Positions 32,895 to 42,799 of a DNA stretch of 64,000 bases are shown piece by piece. The first letter of the stretch is position 1. Every line of letters starts with the position of its first letter. Made by a program: the position numbers and the translations under genes. The notes beneath the pieces were generated by a model. The model did no database searches, had not been told where the DNA came from, and saw only the letters and a list, made by a program, of their open reading frames with translations. Source of the stretch: Sinohyriopsis cumingii (lineage: Eukaryota; Mollusca; Bivalvia; Unionida; Unionidae); the NCBI GenBank assembly GCA_028554795.2, contig CM068827.1:77895677-77959676 (forward strand). Direction: 5' to 3'.

Positions 32895-33329
32895 CTATGA
32901 TAAATAGTTTGTCACCAGAGTAGCTTGTGAGACAGGTCTTGGTTTTACTTCAACGTTGTCAATGTTCATTGTTTCAGAAATGTGATTTGGGATGATGTTT
33001 ACTTGCGAGCCAGTATCAATTTTAAGTTTGATATCAGTACCATAAAGAGTTCGAGTGAAGTAGCATTCTTTGTCGCTGATTTCAGTGTTTGCCTTTGTCA
33101 CTGTTCCTAAAAAAGATGTTTCTTCCTCTTCATTTGAGTATTCTTGCATGCCATGCACCCCTTTTGTCTTGCAGCATTTCTGAAAATGATGCTGTTTTCG
33201 ACACCTGTAGCAAGTTTTTCCAAAAGCTGGACACCTACCTTTTGCATGCAGTTTGCCACATTTAACACAGTTGAATAATCTGGTGTCTGATTTCATATAT
33301 AACATTTCCGTTTTCTTTGGTTGTGCCAT
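32895..33329 (-). pseudogene. Ty3/gypsy retrotransposon Gag zinc knuckle and start of aspartic protease
   Basis: The 144-residue frame has two adjacent Cys-rich knuckles (CVKCGKLHAKGRC, then CYRCRKQHHFQKCC) followed by an acidic spacer and an aspartic-protease active site (KIDTGSQVNIIP, near residue 105). This order (Gag knuckle, then protease with DTGS) is that of animal Ty3/gypsy elements. The frame stops soon after the protease motif, and no reverse transcriptase, RNase H or integrase follows on the minus strand, so the element is truncated at its 3' side. Confidence 0.9.
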
Positions 33330-34192
33330 TTTCTTTTTTCTTCATTTTCACACCATAAACTTCTTATGCACTGCTTCATTTTTGCAAACTTTGAATCTGC
33401 TTTTTGATTCATCGTCTGCTCTGCAGATAGCCAGTGCTTTTTGGATTCTTCGCCTGCTCTGCAGATAGCCAGTGCTTTTTGGATTCATCGCCTGCTTTGC
33501 AGATAGCCACTGCTTTTGGATTCATCGTCTGCTCTGCAGATAACCACTGCTTTTTGGATTCATCGTCTGCTCTGCAGATAACCACTGCTTTTTGGATTCA
33601 TCGCCTGCTTTGCAGATAGCCACTGCTTTTGGATTCATCGACTGCTCTGCAGATAGCCACTGCTTCATTTTGCATACTTTGAATCTGCTTTTTTGATTCT
33701 TCGCCTGCTCTGCAGATAGCCAGTGCTTTTTGTAATGTCATTTGATCCTCTCGTAAAGGTCTTTCTTTTGCTTTGTCAGAATTAGTCCCACAGACAATTC
33801 TATCTCTGATCATTTCATCCTGTATATTTCCAAATTCGCAGTTCTTTGGAATCAATTTAAGTTCAGTTACATATTGGTCAATGGTTTCATTCTTTTCTTG
33901 GATTCTTGTATTAAATCTGTGCCTCTCTATTGTAATGTTCTGCTTCGGATTGCATTAGCCCTCAAACTGCTTGATAAGTGGAGCAATTTTTTCATCTTCA
34001 TTGGCCTCAAATGTAAATGTCTCTACCATCCTGACAAATAATATATAGGAAAGCACTGAATTTTTCTTTGTCTTCTTCATCTGCAAGCGCAACATCTCAG
34101 TAAAACTGCATAGTCTGCTTCCATCTCCTACAATGTTCTGCTAGATGGTTGGAATTAAAATCCATTTCAGGTGGGTGATTTATTTTTTCCAT
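33330..34192 (-). pseudogene. Ty3/gypsy Gag, frameshifted and repeat-expanded
   Basis: A minus-strand ATG at 34192 opens a Gag-like reading (HPPEMDFNSNHLAEH, then WKQTMQF). Internal stops and frame changes follow. A clear block at 33598-33855 contains EFGNIQDEMIRDRIVCG and LTLQKA-like TLQKALAICRAGE, typical of gypsy Gag before the knuckles. Between 33421 and 33660 the DESK-CRA region has been multiplied as a 37/38-bp tandem repeat, which breaks the frame. It is a decayed gene. Confidence 0.85.
33421..33720. repeat. 37/38-bp tandem repeat inside gag
   Basis: CTGCAGATAGCCA(C/G)TGCTTTT recurs at 33421, 33459, 33497, 33534, 33572, 33610 and 33647, with a partial further copy at 33710. The unit is derived from the gag segment around AICRA.DESK; a unit not divisible by three means the expansion happened after coding constraint was lost. 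Confidence 0.92.
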
Positions 34193-34290
34193 GATGTCAC
34201 AATTAACACATAAATGTGTGCATCAAACTTTCAGTATTGTTATGAAGATATACTTCCTCATGGTATAAATCAAAGTTATTCCAAAATTTT

Positions 34291-34304
34291 CACTTCTGAC
34301 ACCA
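34291..34304 (-). other. Retrotransposon primer-binding site
   Basis: Minus-strand TGGTGTCAGAAGTG directly follows the LTR end. TGGTGTCAGAAGTG matches the tRNA-Leu-type primer site known from gypsy elements of marine invertebrates (SURL/Steamer type), from general knowledge. Confidence 0.8.
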
Positions 34305-34533
34305 TGTTGTGTTTTGCTTAATAACACAAAATGCATGGTTTGGTCTAACAACTTTAATGGCTAGACTACAACTAACTAAAACAGAGAAAACACACGCACA
34401 CTAGTTTCTCACGCTAATATTAACATAAGGCATATAGGGTTACAAGTGAGTGAGAGCCTGGAGATGACCTCAGGTGATCGATAACAGTCAGATCTTTTGT
34501 AGCAAAATAATGTTAATACCGTATATTACAACA
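34305..34533 (-). mobile_element. 5' LTR of the truncated Ty3/gypsy element
   Basis: On the minus strand the segment starts TGTTGTAATATACGG (at 34533) and ends AAAACACAACA (at 34305), so it has the TG...CA ends with a TGTTGT/ACAACA inverted terminus. It is 229 bp and is immediately followed by the primer-binding site and gag. No second LTR was found on the left side, so the element lost its 3' part. Confidence 0.85.
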
Positions 34534-36905
34534 GGTCATGTATGCTCATTTACTCATTTTAAGTTAAATATAAATTGTTCTTTTAAAATTTAACACTAAT
34601 TTTCTTTAACCAAAGTCTATTCAGTCCTGATGATTGAATGTTCTGCACCTTAACTCTCACCAAGAAACTTCAAAACGAAAATTATCTATCGCTATGGACT
34701 TTTACATGTACTAAACTTACGTCAAAATAAGAGCGCGTCGAGTGGAATCGTCACAATCGAGGGTAGTACGATTTTGTAAAAATCAGTATGCGTATCTTTC
34801 ATTGCGACATCACTGCGCGTGCATTCAGTCCGGAATGTACTGGATAACACCTTTAGGTTCATTTCGTACAAAAATGTCTACGTACTTTAACATTGATTTT
34901 GCCATATGTACATCTCGGGGAGTCGAAATAATGTACTTCCAAAGGAATACGGATGTATACGAATCCAAATGAAGCGAATACTTGCTTCTTAAAGGTATGA
35001 AGAATAAAATTCTAAAAAATGACACCCATGACTGAAATAGTTGATGTTGAATGTCTATATGACCGGTGTGACTTGTACTATAAACATATACCGCCTCGAA
35101 TACGCCGTTAAATAAACACTCCGGGGTTAGACTTTAATTATAAGTATGTCGGAGCACTGTGTTATGATCAAGTTCTATAACGTTCCTTGTTAAGTGGACG
35201 ATATTCATTGCTAAATATGCACTGTTGAGTTGCCACAATTACTTCGTCGTGTGCAAAAACGATACGATTCTTCTGTTTTATCAAACAAACTTTTTCGGGA
35301 CAATTTTTGCTCGTTCTCGCAAAGACATTGGTTTCCTTTGTTCCAGGTCTGATTATGGCTCTAGTTAAAATAAGAACTTATGGGAATCTATAAATACTCT
35401 CCAAGAGGAGCGTAAACAAATAGGTGAAAGATCTGGAATGGATTCCTCAATATGGGCCCAGGGACGAACCCCACGGAAGCTCCTGCATTTTAAGAGTTTC
35501 TTGGGTATATATTTAACCATCTAATTGTACCGAAAACCTGCTCTCGGAAACGTTTAGGCTCTTCAGCGATTTTTTCAGGGTGCGTAGTTGGGTGAGAGGT
35601 TGGTGCAGATTCTGCCACCCCTCCTCAACCGGATTGACACCTGCCAGCTGACACTACATGTTGACCTTAGAAACACTAATCTATTAATATCGTACTGTAA
35701 AAATGTATTACGATAATATCCTACATACTTATTTAATCAGCACAAAAATTATTTATCTATAAGGCGAAGAAATCATCTTTTTTCCATTCAGTTTTATTTG
35801 ATTAATTATTTTTATTCAGCTACAGTAGACAGAGAGGACAAGTCACAAGGTATCAGTGAAATTAATTATTGATTCACATTTGTGCAAATTAATCCCAGGG
35901 AGAGATCGCACAAGGGATGTTTTCAACTAGCCAGAAAAGAGAGGAACACACCGATGTCTTATATGTACATCGGGTTACGTAATCAATGTTTCCGTATTTA
36001 GGGGGCAGGGGCCAGGTTTTATGTGCAAATGTAATGCCGCAATCAGCGACCTAGTATAAAAAGGTCATAAAAATTAAATGCACAAGTGAGGTCAAAAAGG
36101 TCCATTTTTTGGAAAAACCATATTAACACAAAGCTTAAAATTATTATCCACTTTACCAAAGAAGTCAATGGCATTTCATAGTAGAAGAAGTTTTTGCACA
36201 CCAACAATAAATTTCTACCTGCAATTTTCATGTTCGAAGGTAATTTTTGACACCATGTGATATTCACAGTGCAAACTTAATCCCTTTTCCTAGATGATAA
36301 TTTTGCAAAACAGCGTGTATTAAACAGGCTGATGCAATTTAAAGTAGTTGTCATCCAAGTCATTTCTGAGATATTCTATTTGCCCCAAACCCATGCGTTT
36401 ACTGCTATGGGAGGCTAGCTCTTCTTCCTAGCCAGCTATTGGTATTTCACTATCAACATACTGTAGAGTAACTATGGAAGGTGTACATGCCTGACATCAG
36501 TTTCAAGAACAACACAAGCACAAAACACCTAGTTCACAAATATATCCATGTCTTTAAATAGTAAACAATAAAAGCTGAAAAAGTCACACCATAGCCATAA
36601 GTTAAGAAATTTGCCAGGGGCCAATTTACGAAACTGGACCCTGCCATCTTATTAGAAGGGACAGCCTAACGTGATTCGCATCAGGTAGTCAATCATTCAT
36701 CTCATTGGCGTGCTTTTTATAATCCACTGAATAAATGAAAACATTTATGTTAGATCACCCAGTGAAGCCATGAACATATATGTTTAGTATCATTCGATGA
36801 AGCAATGAATATTTATATTCTGCATCACCTAATGAAACAATGAAAATGAATATTTTGTATCACCCAATGAAGCAATAAAAATGTATGTTTTTTTATCACC
36901 CAATG
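34534..36905. other. Mostly non-coding stretch
   Basis: About 2.4 kb; no recognised gene. The 36731-36907 part has an imperfect repeated phrase (ATCACCCA.TGAAGCAATGAA). Confidence 0.45.
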
Positions 36906-36907
36906 AA

Positions 36908-37075
<168 letters not shown>

Positions 37076-37079
37076 ATAA

Positions 37080-37320
37080 AAATACACCAGAACGGAAAGT
37101 GCTATCCCTGGATTCACCAAGACACGATACTGCTTAATCGGTGCTATATGCACTCGTGTGTAGCAGACACTCGCACGACGACCTAGTAATTAATTCTTAT
37201 CTATCTACACAGTCATTCCGGAATCCTGTGAAAGAAATCAAGGTGTATATACGATTAATTATAGAGAATAATAAATATACACCAGACAGAACGGAAAGTG
37301 ATATCCCTGGATTCCATTGG
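37080..37320 (+). repeat. Short dispersed repeat, two copies here and one at 40229-40262
   Basis: ATACACCAGACAGAACGGAA followed by AGTGATATCCCTGGATT is found at about 37082-37118, 37277-37316 and (diverged) 40229-40262. Function unknown; it is probably a transposon fragment. Confidence 0.65.
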
Positions 37321-37801
37321 AGAGTGTTGGATAATAGCAGGCATAATTAATATTTAATACAAATAATACTATCATATAGGCTAGATAATATTTAATTCGT
37401 ACTCTACGGAGATTCGAACCCAGGTATTAAATATTAATTAAGCGTACTATCTTTGAAGAAAGTAATAATATATGACAGACAATGTTTGATCTAGTCAGCT
37501 CACGAATTGTCAGCTGAAGAGAGAAAAGTATAGCAAAAGGAGATATAAATCCTATAAACACAAATATCATATTTACAGGAGCCAAATTATGTAGTTGCCA
37601 TAACAATATAGTAAATGAGCAGTTACAACATTATTCAACTAATGGTTTTCATTTTTTCCCAAAATTAACAATTATGAAACATTTTGGAAGTTTTAGTGAA
37701 TAGCCGTTAATGTTGTCTTTTCCCAACGTCCTCTTCTTTTGCACTCTTTACGAAGGAGTCCAGGAGTACGATTGTTGAGTGAATATAACTGAACATGTAA
37801 A

Positions 37802-39345
37802 ATGTTCATTGCCGTATGCAAGCCACAAATGCAGCCTTTAGTTCAGCAGATGCGGAACGCAAGTCGTCTCAGAAATATATCTTCCCTAAATGAGAATGCT
37901 GGGCCTCTCAAGGTGACTCGCAGGCACCCAAATGACGTAGAAAAGGTCTTCATCGAGAAAGCAGGCATAAACACGCAAGGTCTGTGGACGAGCAACAAGT
38001 CATTGAGCTTGTGGATCATCAAGAAACCATGACGGGATCAGATCACGCGTGCAATAATGCGCCAGAAGTCATCAACGAGGACTTATCGGTTAGTCAGCGA
38101 TTGCTCACCAATCACATCATATACGCGGAGGCGTTCCCCGAGCACATGCATGATCCAGTTGAAGACATTGTAGATATCGATGAGGTATATGCTGAACGCG
38201 CGCACAACACTGAGGTTTCTGGGGAAACACTTAGTGTGCTCCGCGAAATTAGAAACTGGATGTTGTGTGCGGTTAGGGATACAACCCCGAGCGTCAACTC
38301 GGTGATCACGATTTTGTCAAACGAACCAGACTTTTGCATGGTTTTCTGGACACCAATCACTGCTGAGAAATCCTGTACGCTTGAGATCGCACTAGTACCG
38401 TTGCGAGTTTATTACAGTTCGTCTAATATCCAGTCGCAACCGTTTGGGCGCCTTGTTTGTGATCTTGGCGGACTTCCTACAGTCTCTCAATGATGAGATT
38501 TGACTGACCGCGAAAGGCAATAAAGACACTAAAGTCGCTAAAACACAGTACAAGGCTGATATAGCACAAACGTGGCTAATAATGGTTCTGAGTTGGGCCA
38601 AATATGTTTCCGATATTCGCGAGAACTAACGAATACCATATCTCACCAGCCATTGTCAGGATCACCTGGATGATTCCCGGTAATAGAACATGTGACTCCA
38701 TCATTGGCAGTTAGCTTCAACGATGTAAGCATCACTGGGCTTCGAGTCGTTGTCAGCATAAAAAGCGCTGCCGTGAACGATTGAAAACTCTTGGATCACA
38801 TGGCTTTCAATCTATTCGAAATCGACTACGACGATTGGTTACTCAGACACTGCGGTTACAACCGAAAGCGGTCATGGGTCCATCGACGGCAACAATACCA
38901 GTGTCCGGCCAGAAAAATCATTAATGAGTAACAGAGGAAACCACCACCAGTTAAGTGACTGAGAATGCGACAATTAGAAACATATTACGGTTGTGGACAG
39001 GTCTAAAAACGTATTAGATGAAACCGATAATGTATGAAGTTTTTATGCCAAACTTCAAAGAAATATCCGATCTCGCCTTGGACAGGGACGTGTCCGAGAT
39101 AGAAAAATCTGAGATTTTCAATAATATTCATACCAGGCGAAGGATCTTGATCTACATTCATGGATATAATTACAACTGCATTAAACGTCTCGGTAGTATA
39201 TTGAGTGTTGGGCCTTCTTGGAAATCGATGGAAAACGTATACAGGCCGACGATAACCCTAAAGCACCCAATGACAAGGTTGAATTGGTCAACAATGGTAT
39301 CATGGCGCTGTTATGCAGCGCACGATATCTCGTCGGACTCAGGCG
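37802..39345 (+). pseudogene. Broken GC-richer coding remnant, possibly a second virus-like element
   Basis: Base composition rises above the flanks and several frames look like fragments of protein: 37802-38032, 37984-38493 (169 codons, acidic, no known motif), a patch at about 38690-38790 and a frame around 39218 with [16 protein letters not shown]. The last phrase recalls jelly-roll capsid-like proteins of virus-derived elements, but this is only an impression. No single frame spans the region and stops are frequent, and a microsatellite interrupts it at 39357. Function is not assigned. Confidence 0.3.
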
Positions 39346-39356
39346 TTACTGTATGT

Positions 39357-39650
<294 letters not shown>

Positions 39651-40318
39651 GAGTAATAAATGTTCACATCTTGTTACAGAGAACAAGAAACGTAATAACG
39701 AATAGTCCTAAACTAAAGATAAATAGCATTATCACAGTTTAAGAAAGGAACCTGTTATTCACACAAATGGAAAACGATTGGATGCAAGCTATTAGCAGTA
39801 TCCTGTTTGGGGTGATGTCATATTACGTCATTACGAATATATTATTTCACATGGAGCTAACTATAACGGCTCATTATTCTCTACTTGATTTATATCGCAG
39901 ATAATTGGCACTCTGAGAAACAAGGATAAGTATTTATATTTTAAGGGAATGTGCAGCATCAAACATTTCTCTTTCTAGTCTTGTTCATGGTCAGTCGATC
40001 TGTGAGTAGACTGTATGGGCAGCGTTGCAGACTGGATCGGCTCTCGGACCGAGTTGAAATAGTTGGCGAGATTTGTGTTAACCTTGTTTATTATGTGACT
40101 TTTGTGGCTATTCATTTATCGTTGAACTCAACAGTTTTAGAAACATACTAAATGGCATAGATATTGCATGACATAATGTAAATGACATTTTAAACGTGAG
40201 AACCTAATATACAGTTAGTTATAGATATACACCAGACAGAGCGAAAAGTGGTATCCCTAGATCCTACATGTGATTATATAATTTAAAAAAATGTACCCAC
40301 GCATATTGCTGGAGTATC
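39651..40318. other. AT-rich non-coding stretch
   Basis: No supported gene. Carries the third copy of a short dispersed repeat at 40229-40262. Confidence 0.5.
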
Positions 40319-40450
40319 CAGCAGGCCCGGCCCTAGGGTAAGGCAAACGAGGCAACCGCCTAAGGTTGCGTTTTCAGGAAATAAACTTCCTTGGGCCCCG
40401 CATGCTGCCTTGGGCCCCTTACATAGACCGGGCTTGGTATCCAGGAACAG
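40319..40450 (+). mobile_element. Possible DNA-transposon fragment
   Basis: A GC-rich block starting CAGCAGGCCCGGCCCTAGGG and continuing GGCAAACGAGGCAACCGCC resembles the termini of dispersed hAT-like elements known from many animals. No second terminus was found, so this is a weak call. Confidence 0.35.
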
Positions 40451-40525
40451 CACTTTCCTCTAGGTCTGGTGAACTTCATTGACCCTCTGTTAATTATAAT
40501 GTGAGTAGTGAAGTGGGATACCCTA

Positions 40526-40727
40526 GCGACAATGGGAATTAGCATTACAGACCCCCCTTGGGACAATCTGGCGACAATGGAAAATTAACATGGAGAAAAA
40601 TCGTGGGACAATCTGGCGACAAGGGAAATTAACATGGAGAAAAAATCTTGGGAATGTTGAGCGACAAGGGAAATTAACATGGAGAAAAATCGTGGGACTG
40701 TTGAGCGACAAGGGAAATTGAACATGG
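40526..40727 (+). repeat. 45-bp tandem repeat near the left end of the provirus
   Basis: GCGACAA(T/G)GG(A)AAATTAACAT starts at 40526, 40571, 40616, 40661 and 40705, a 44-45-bp period, about 4.5 copies. An A/T homopolymer zone (40730-40775) follows and then the first viral signal. Subterminal tandem repeats are common in Polinton termini, so this may be the remains of the left terminal region, but no matching repeat is seen at the right side. Confidence 0.8.
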
Positions 40728-40800
40728 GATTTTTGTTTTTTTTTTTTAAAAAAAAAATAAAATTTTTTTTAAAAAAAGGGGTAGGCAATTGAAAGTCATT

Positions 40801-40837
40801 CTCTTTTCGAGAAATATGGCTGGTCCTGAAAAGGGCC
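40801..40837 (-). terminator. Histone-type 3' processing signal (minus strand)
   Basis: On the minus strand, GGCCCTTTTCAGGACC (40837-40822) matches the replication-dependent histone stem-loop with one stem mismatch. It is followed by CCATATTTCTCGAAAAGAGA, whose purine-rich part (complement of about 40801-40811) sits where a histone downstream element would. It begins about 25 nt after the stop of the small minus-strand ORF. Confidence 0.8.
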
Positions 40838-40861
40838 TTTGGGTTTATGTTAATATTAATA

Positions 40862-41095
40862 TTAACATAGATGGCATCTGTCATATCTTCTTCTTCTTCT
40901 TAAACTCCTTCTAACTGCAGGTCCATACACAAGTACCCTCTTGAGACATCCTTGTCTTTCTATGTAAACTCTTCTCATCCATAGACTAGTATCTGTCCTA
41001 TCAACAATAGTCCACTTGGACCGGACATACATGAGCATGTCCGTCCTAAACATCATGGAAGACACAAGGGTGGATGACTCAACTGTGGTCCACAT
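40862..41095 (-). CDS. Small Arg-rich protein at provirus left end, unknown function
   Basis: A 77-residue frame starting ATG at 41095, with a minus-strand TATA box (complement of ATTTATA, 41141-41147) 46 bp upstream, the same spacing used by other genes of this provirus. The protein has hydrophobic/Met-rich N-terminal residues and a basic C-terminus with RRSLRRRRRY (about residues 62-71). No family is recognised, and it does not resemble a histone despite the histone-type promoter and 3' end. Arg-rich small proteins in related viruses can be DNA-condensing core proteins, but that is only a guess. Confidence 0.5.
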   Translation of the reverse strand: MWTTVESSTLVSSMMFRTDMLMYVRSKWTIVDRTDTSLWMRRVYIERQGCLKRVLVYGPAVRRSLRRRRRYDRCHLC

Positions 41096-41123
41096 CTTGA
41101 AGCGACGAGAACAGGTGAATCAA

Positions 41124-41300
41124 TGCAGTGAACTGCGCTTATTTATAGGCAGAGGAAGGATTGAAACGGATTGAGTTCATTCACCAATCCGAACACGCGT
41201 TACAAAATTCAGTCAGCTCGCATCCAATCCGAAGAGAGCAGTCTGTGACGTCACGTAGTCTATATAGATTCGCTAGTGCTTGTGTACAGTCAATCTATGC
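41124..41300. promoter_or_regulatory. Bidirectional promoter, histone-pair-like
   Basis: The 219-bp gap between two divergent ORFs holds a minus-strand TATA (TATAAAT, complement of 41141-41147), CCAAT boxes at 41184-41188 and 41224-41228 (both as CCAATCCGAA), a full CRE palindrome TGACGTCA at 41246-41253 and a plus-strand TATATAG at 41261-41267. Each TATA is 46-54 bp from its ATG. The same element set in a short divergent spacer is characteristic of paired core-histone genes. Confidence 0.85.
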
Positions 41301-41314
41301 GACAGTGATTCAAC

Positions 41315-41893
41315 ATGACGGAAACTCAGAAAACGATCCATTGGGGTGCACCAGCAGGGGAGACTGACCAAGGGAACCCGGACTTACTTTCAGAAGAGGT
41401 ACATTGGGATTTTGTGGATTTTCTTACCTCGCAAGAATTTGTTCCGGAACCTTCGTTACCTTCTTCATTACCGCAAGTGGAGAATTTTAGACAGAGACAG
41501 AAAGAAGAATTGGAGAAATTTATACAACGACAAAAGGAAGCGGAACAAGCTTTTCTCCTACAGCAGCAGCAAGAAGAAGAAGAGGTAAGAAATAAACAAC
41601 AGCAACAACAGCAAGAAGAAGTAGCAGCAAAGAAACAAGAGGGTGAAAATCCAACGGTCACGCTACTGTTGGACATTTTAGCGGAGTTAAGAAGTCTGAA
41701 ACAAATGTATCAGACTTCTTTATTACGACCGAAGAGAATACGACCTTCCCGAGCTAAACACGTTAACCCTGTGACTAAGCCTACCGTACCACCCTTAGTG
41801 ATTTCAACCAAATCATCATCATCAACATTACGCAGTCCAGAAGTAGGCCTTGGCCGTGGCAAAGGCTTAAGACAGTTAAAGTTGATTGCTTAA
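41315..41893 (+). CDS. Gln/Glu-rich coiled-coil protein, unknown function
   Basis: 192 residues. An acidic N-terminus (about 1-60) leads into a long charged, Q/E/K-rich coiled-coil segment (about 65-115, with QQQQEEEEV and QQQQQQEEV), then a basic region around RPKRIRPSRAK (about 140-150) and a short Gly/Arg end with GLGRGKG. Start is the first ATG 48 bp after TATATAG. The mRNA end is a histone stem-loop 28 nt past the stop and no poly(A) signal is needed before it. No similarity to histones in the coding part beyond a trivial GRGKG. Possibly a scaffold or DNA-associated virion protein, which is inference only. Confidence 0.7.
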   Translation: MTETQKTIHWGAPAGETDQGNPDLLSEEVHWDFVDFLTSQEFVPEPSLPSSLPQVENFRQRQKEELEKFIQRQKEAEQAFLLQQQQEEEEVRNKQQQQQQEEVAAKKQEGENPTVTLLLDILAELRSLKQMYQTSLLRPKRIRPSRAKHVNPVTKPTVPPLVISTKSSSSTLRSPEVGLGRGKGLRQLKLIA

Positions 41894-41920
41894 ACTCACC
41901 CCTACACCATGAAGAAAAAA

Positions 41921-41957
41921 GGCCCTTTTCAGGGCCAGCCACATTTCTCGAAAAGAG
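41921..41957 (+). terminator. Histone-type 3' processing signal (stem-loop plus downstream element)
   Basis: GGCCCTTTTCAGGGCC (41921-41936) is a perfect 6-bp stem with a UUUC loop, matching the replication-dependent histone consensus. It is preceded by an A-run, followed by AGCCACA and, 13 nt later, by the purine-rich GAAAAGAGA (41950-41958), where the U7-binding histone downstream element normally lies. It ends the coiled-coil ORF, whose stop is 28 nt upstream. Confidence 0.9.
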
Positions 41958-42184
41958 ATAGCCTTTCAATTTGCCAATAACTCAAAAAAAACCCCACCCA
42001 TTTTACCCTTATAGTACGTCTCTGTGTATGAGTGCGTGAGTGTAGCTTCTTATTTTAAAATCAAAACTCAAAGACACTTACCTTATATCATTCATTTATT
42101 CTTTTATCCATTGTTACAATCCAATTCACAATTCACAACATAACACTTTAATTAAAAGTTCATTGACTTCTTCTGTCTCCTTGT

Positions 42185-42665
42185 TTAGTCTCTCTGTTTT
42201 TTGAATTTTTTCACCGTCACACTCTTTTCCTCTTCTTCTTCCTCCTCCTCCTCGCTTTCTTCCCTTCTTCTTTTTTTCTCCTGTTTCTTTTTCTTCACCT
42301 GTCTTCTTTCTTCCTCAGAAGAATCCCTCTCTTCCTCTGAAGAATCCCTCTCTTCTTCTGAAGAATTCCTCTTTTCTTCTGATTCCTCTCGTTTCTTTTT
42401 GGGCAATCTGGAGACCAATATCCTTTTTCTTTACAATAATAACAGGTATCTTGACTTTTGTCTTTTTTAGTCCCTGTTTTTTTTTTCTTTTTTGACGGTC
42501 TGGACACTCTGAAGACCAATGCCCTTTCTTCTGACAGATATAGCAAGTATCTTGACTTTTATCTCGAAAGGAAGGAGAGTAGTCCGTGGGCTGGTCTGAA
42601 GAGAATTTTCTAATGACTCCTCGCAAAGCTCTGACGAAACGTTCGATTTGGCTAGTCTCTTCCAT
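42185..42665 (-). pseudogene. CCHC zinc-knuckle protein with acidic Ser/Glu tail, frameshifted
   Basis: On the minus strand, opposite to most provirus genes. ATG chosen at 42665 because the TATATAAAA on that strand (complement of about 42719-42727) lies 54-62 bp upstream. The first frame carries a knuckle CYICQKKGHWSSEC (C-x2-C-x4-H-x4-C); after a T/A homopolymer (about 42476-42492) a second frame carries CYYCKEKGYWSPDC, in which the His is replaced by Tyr. After a further shift near 42400 a third frame encodes SSEEERD repeats and a poly-Glu/Lys tail. Knuckles of this type bind nucleic acid. The two shifts at homopolymers may be mutations or assembly errors. Role in the virus unknown. Confidence 0.7.
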
Positions 42666-42718
42666 CGTTGTGTTCGGCTTGAGAGTGAAATGAATAGTGA
42701 AAGGACAAGACACACACC

Positions 42719-42752
42719 CTTTTATATACGCTGGTTTGCCATGACTATAAAT
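42719..42752. promoter_or_regulatory. Divergent TATA boxes for zinc-knuckle gene and DNA polymerase
   Basis: TATATAAAA on the minus strand (about 42719-42727) serves the zinc-knuckle gene; TATAAAT at 42746-42752 on the plus strand serves the polymerase, 48-54 bp before its ATG at 42800. Confidence 0.75.
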
Positions 42753-42799
42753 TAGTCTGTGGTGTTTAAACTTGAGTCATTTGACGTTTTACACTCAAA

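Larger units (their letters stand above)
40773..41985. repeat. Inverted pair of histone-like 3' ends
   Basis: The segments at about 40773-40850 and 41910-41985 are inverted copies over about 70 bp: stem-loop, CGAAAAGAG and CTTTCAATT..GCC blocks all match. The copies diverge at several positions (including one stem base on the left). This pair encloses the two divergent ORFs and their shared promoter. Confidence 0.8.

Noticed and set aside
37345-37441. tRNA-like GGTTCGAATCTCC segment on the minus strand
   Set aside because: A B-box-like stretch is present but no proper A box, acceptor stem or cloverleaf can be formed.
41326-41676. Cys/Ser-rich antisense frame
   Set aside because: Complement of the Gln/Glu/Lys-rich coiled-coil coding region; composition is a by-product.
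41860-41893. Histone H4-like GRGKG at the end of the coiled-coil ORF
   Set aside because: Only five residues at the C-terminus, whereas the H4 motif is N-terminal; no other histone similarity.
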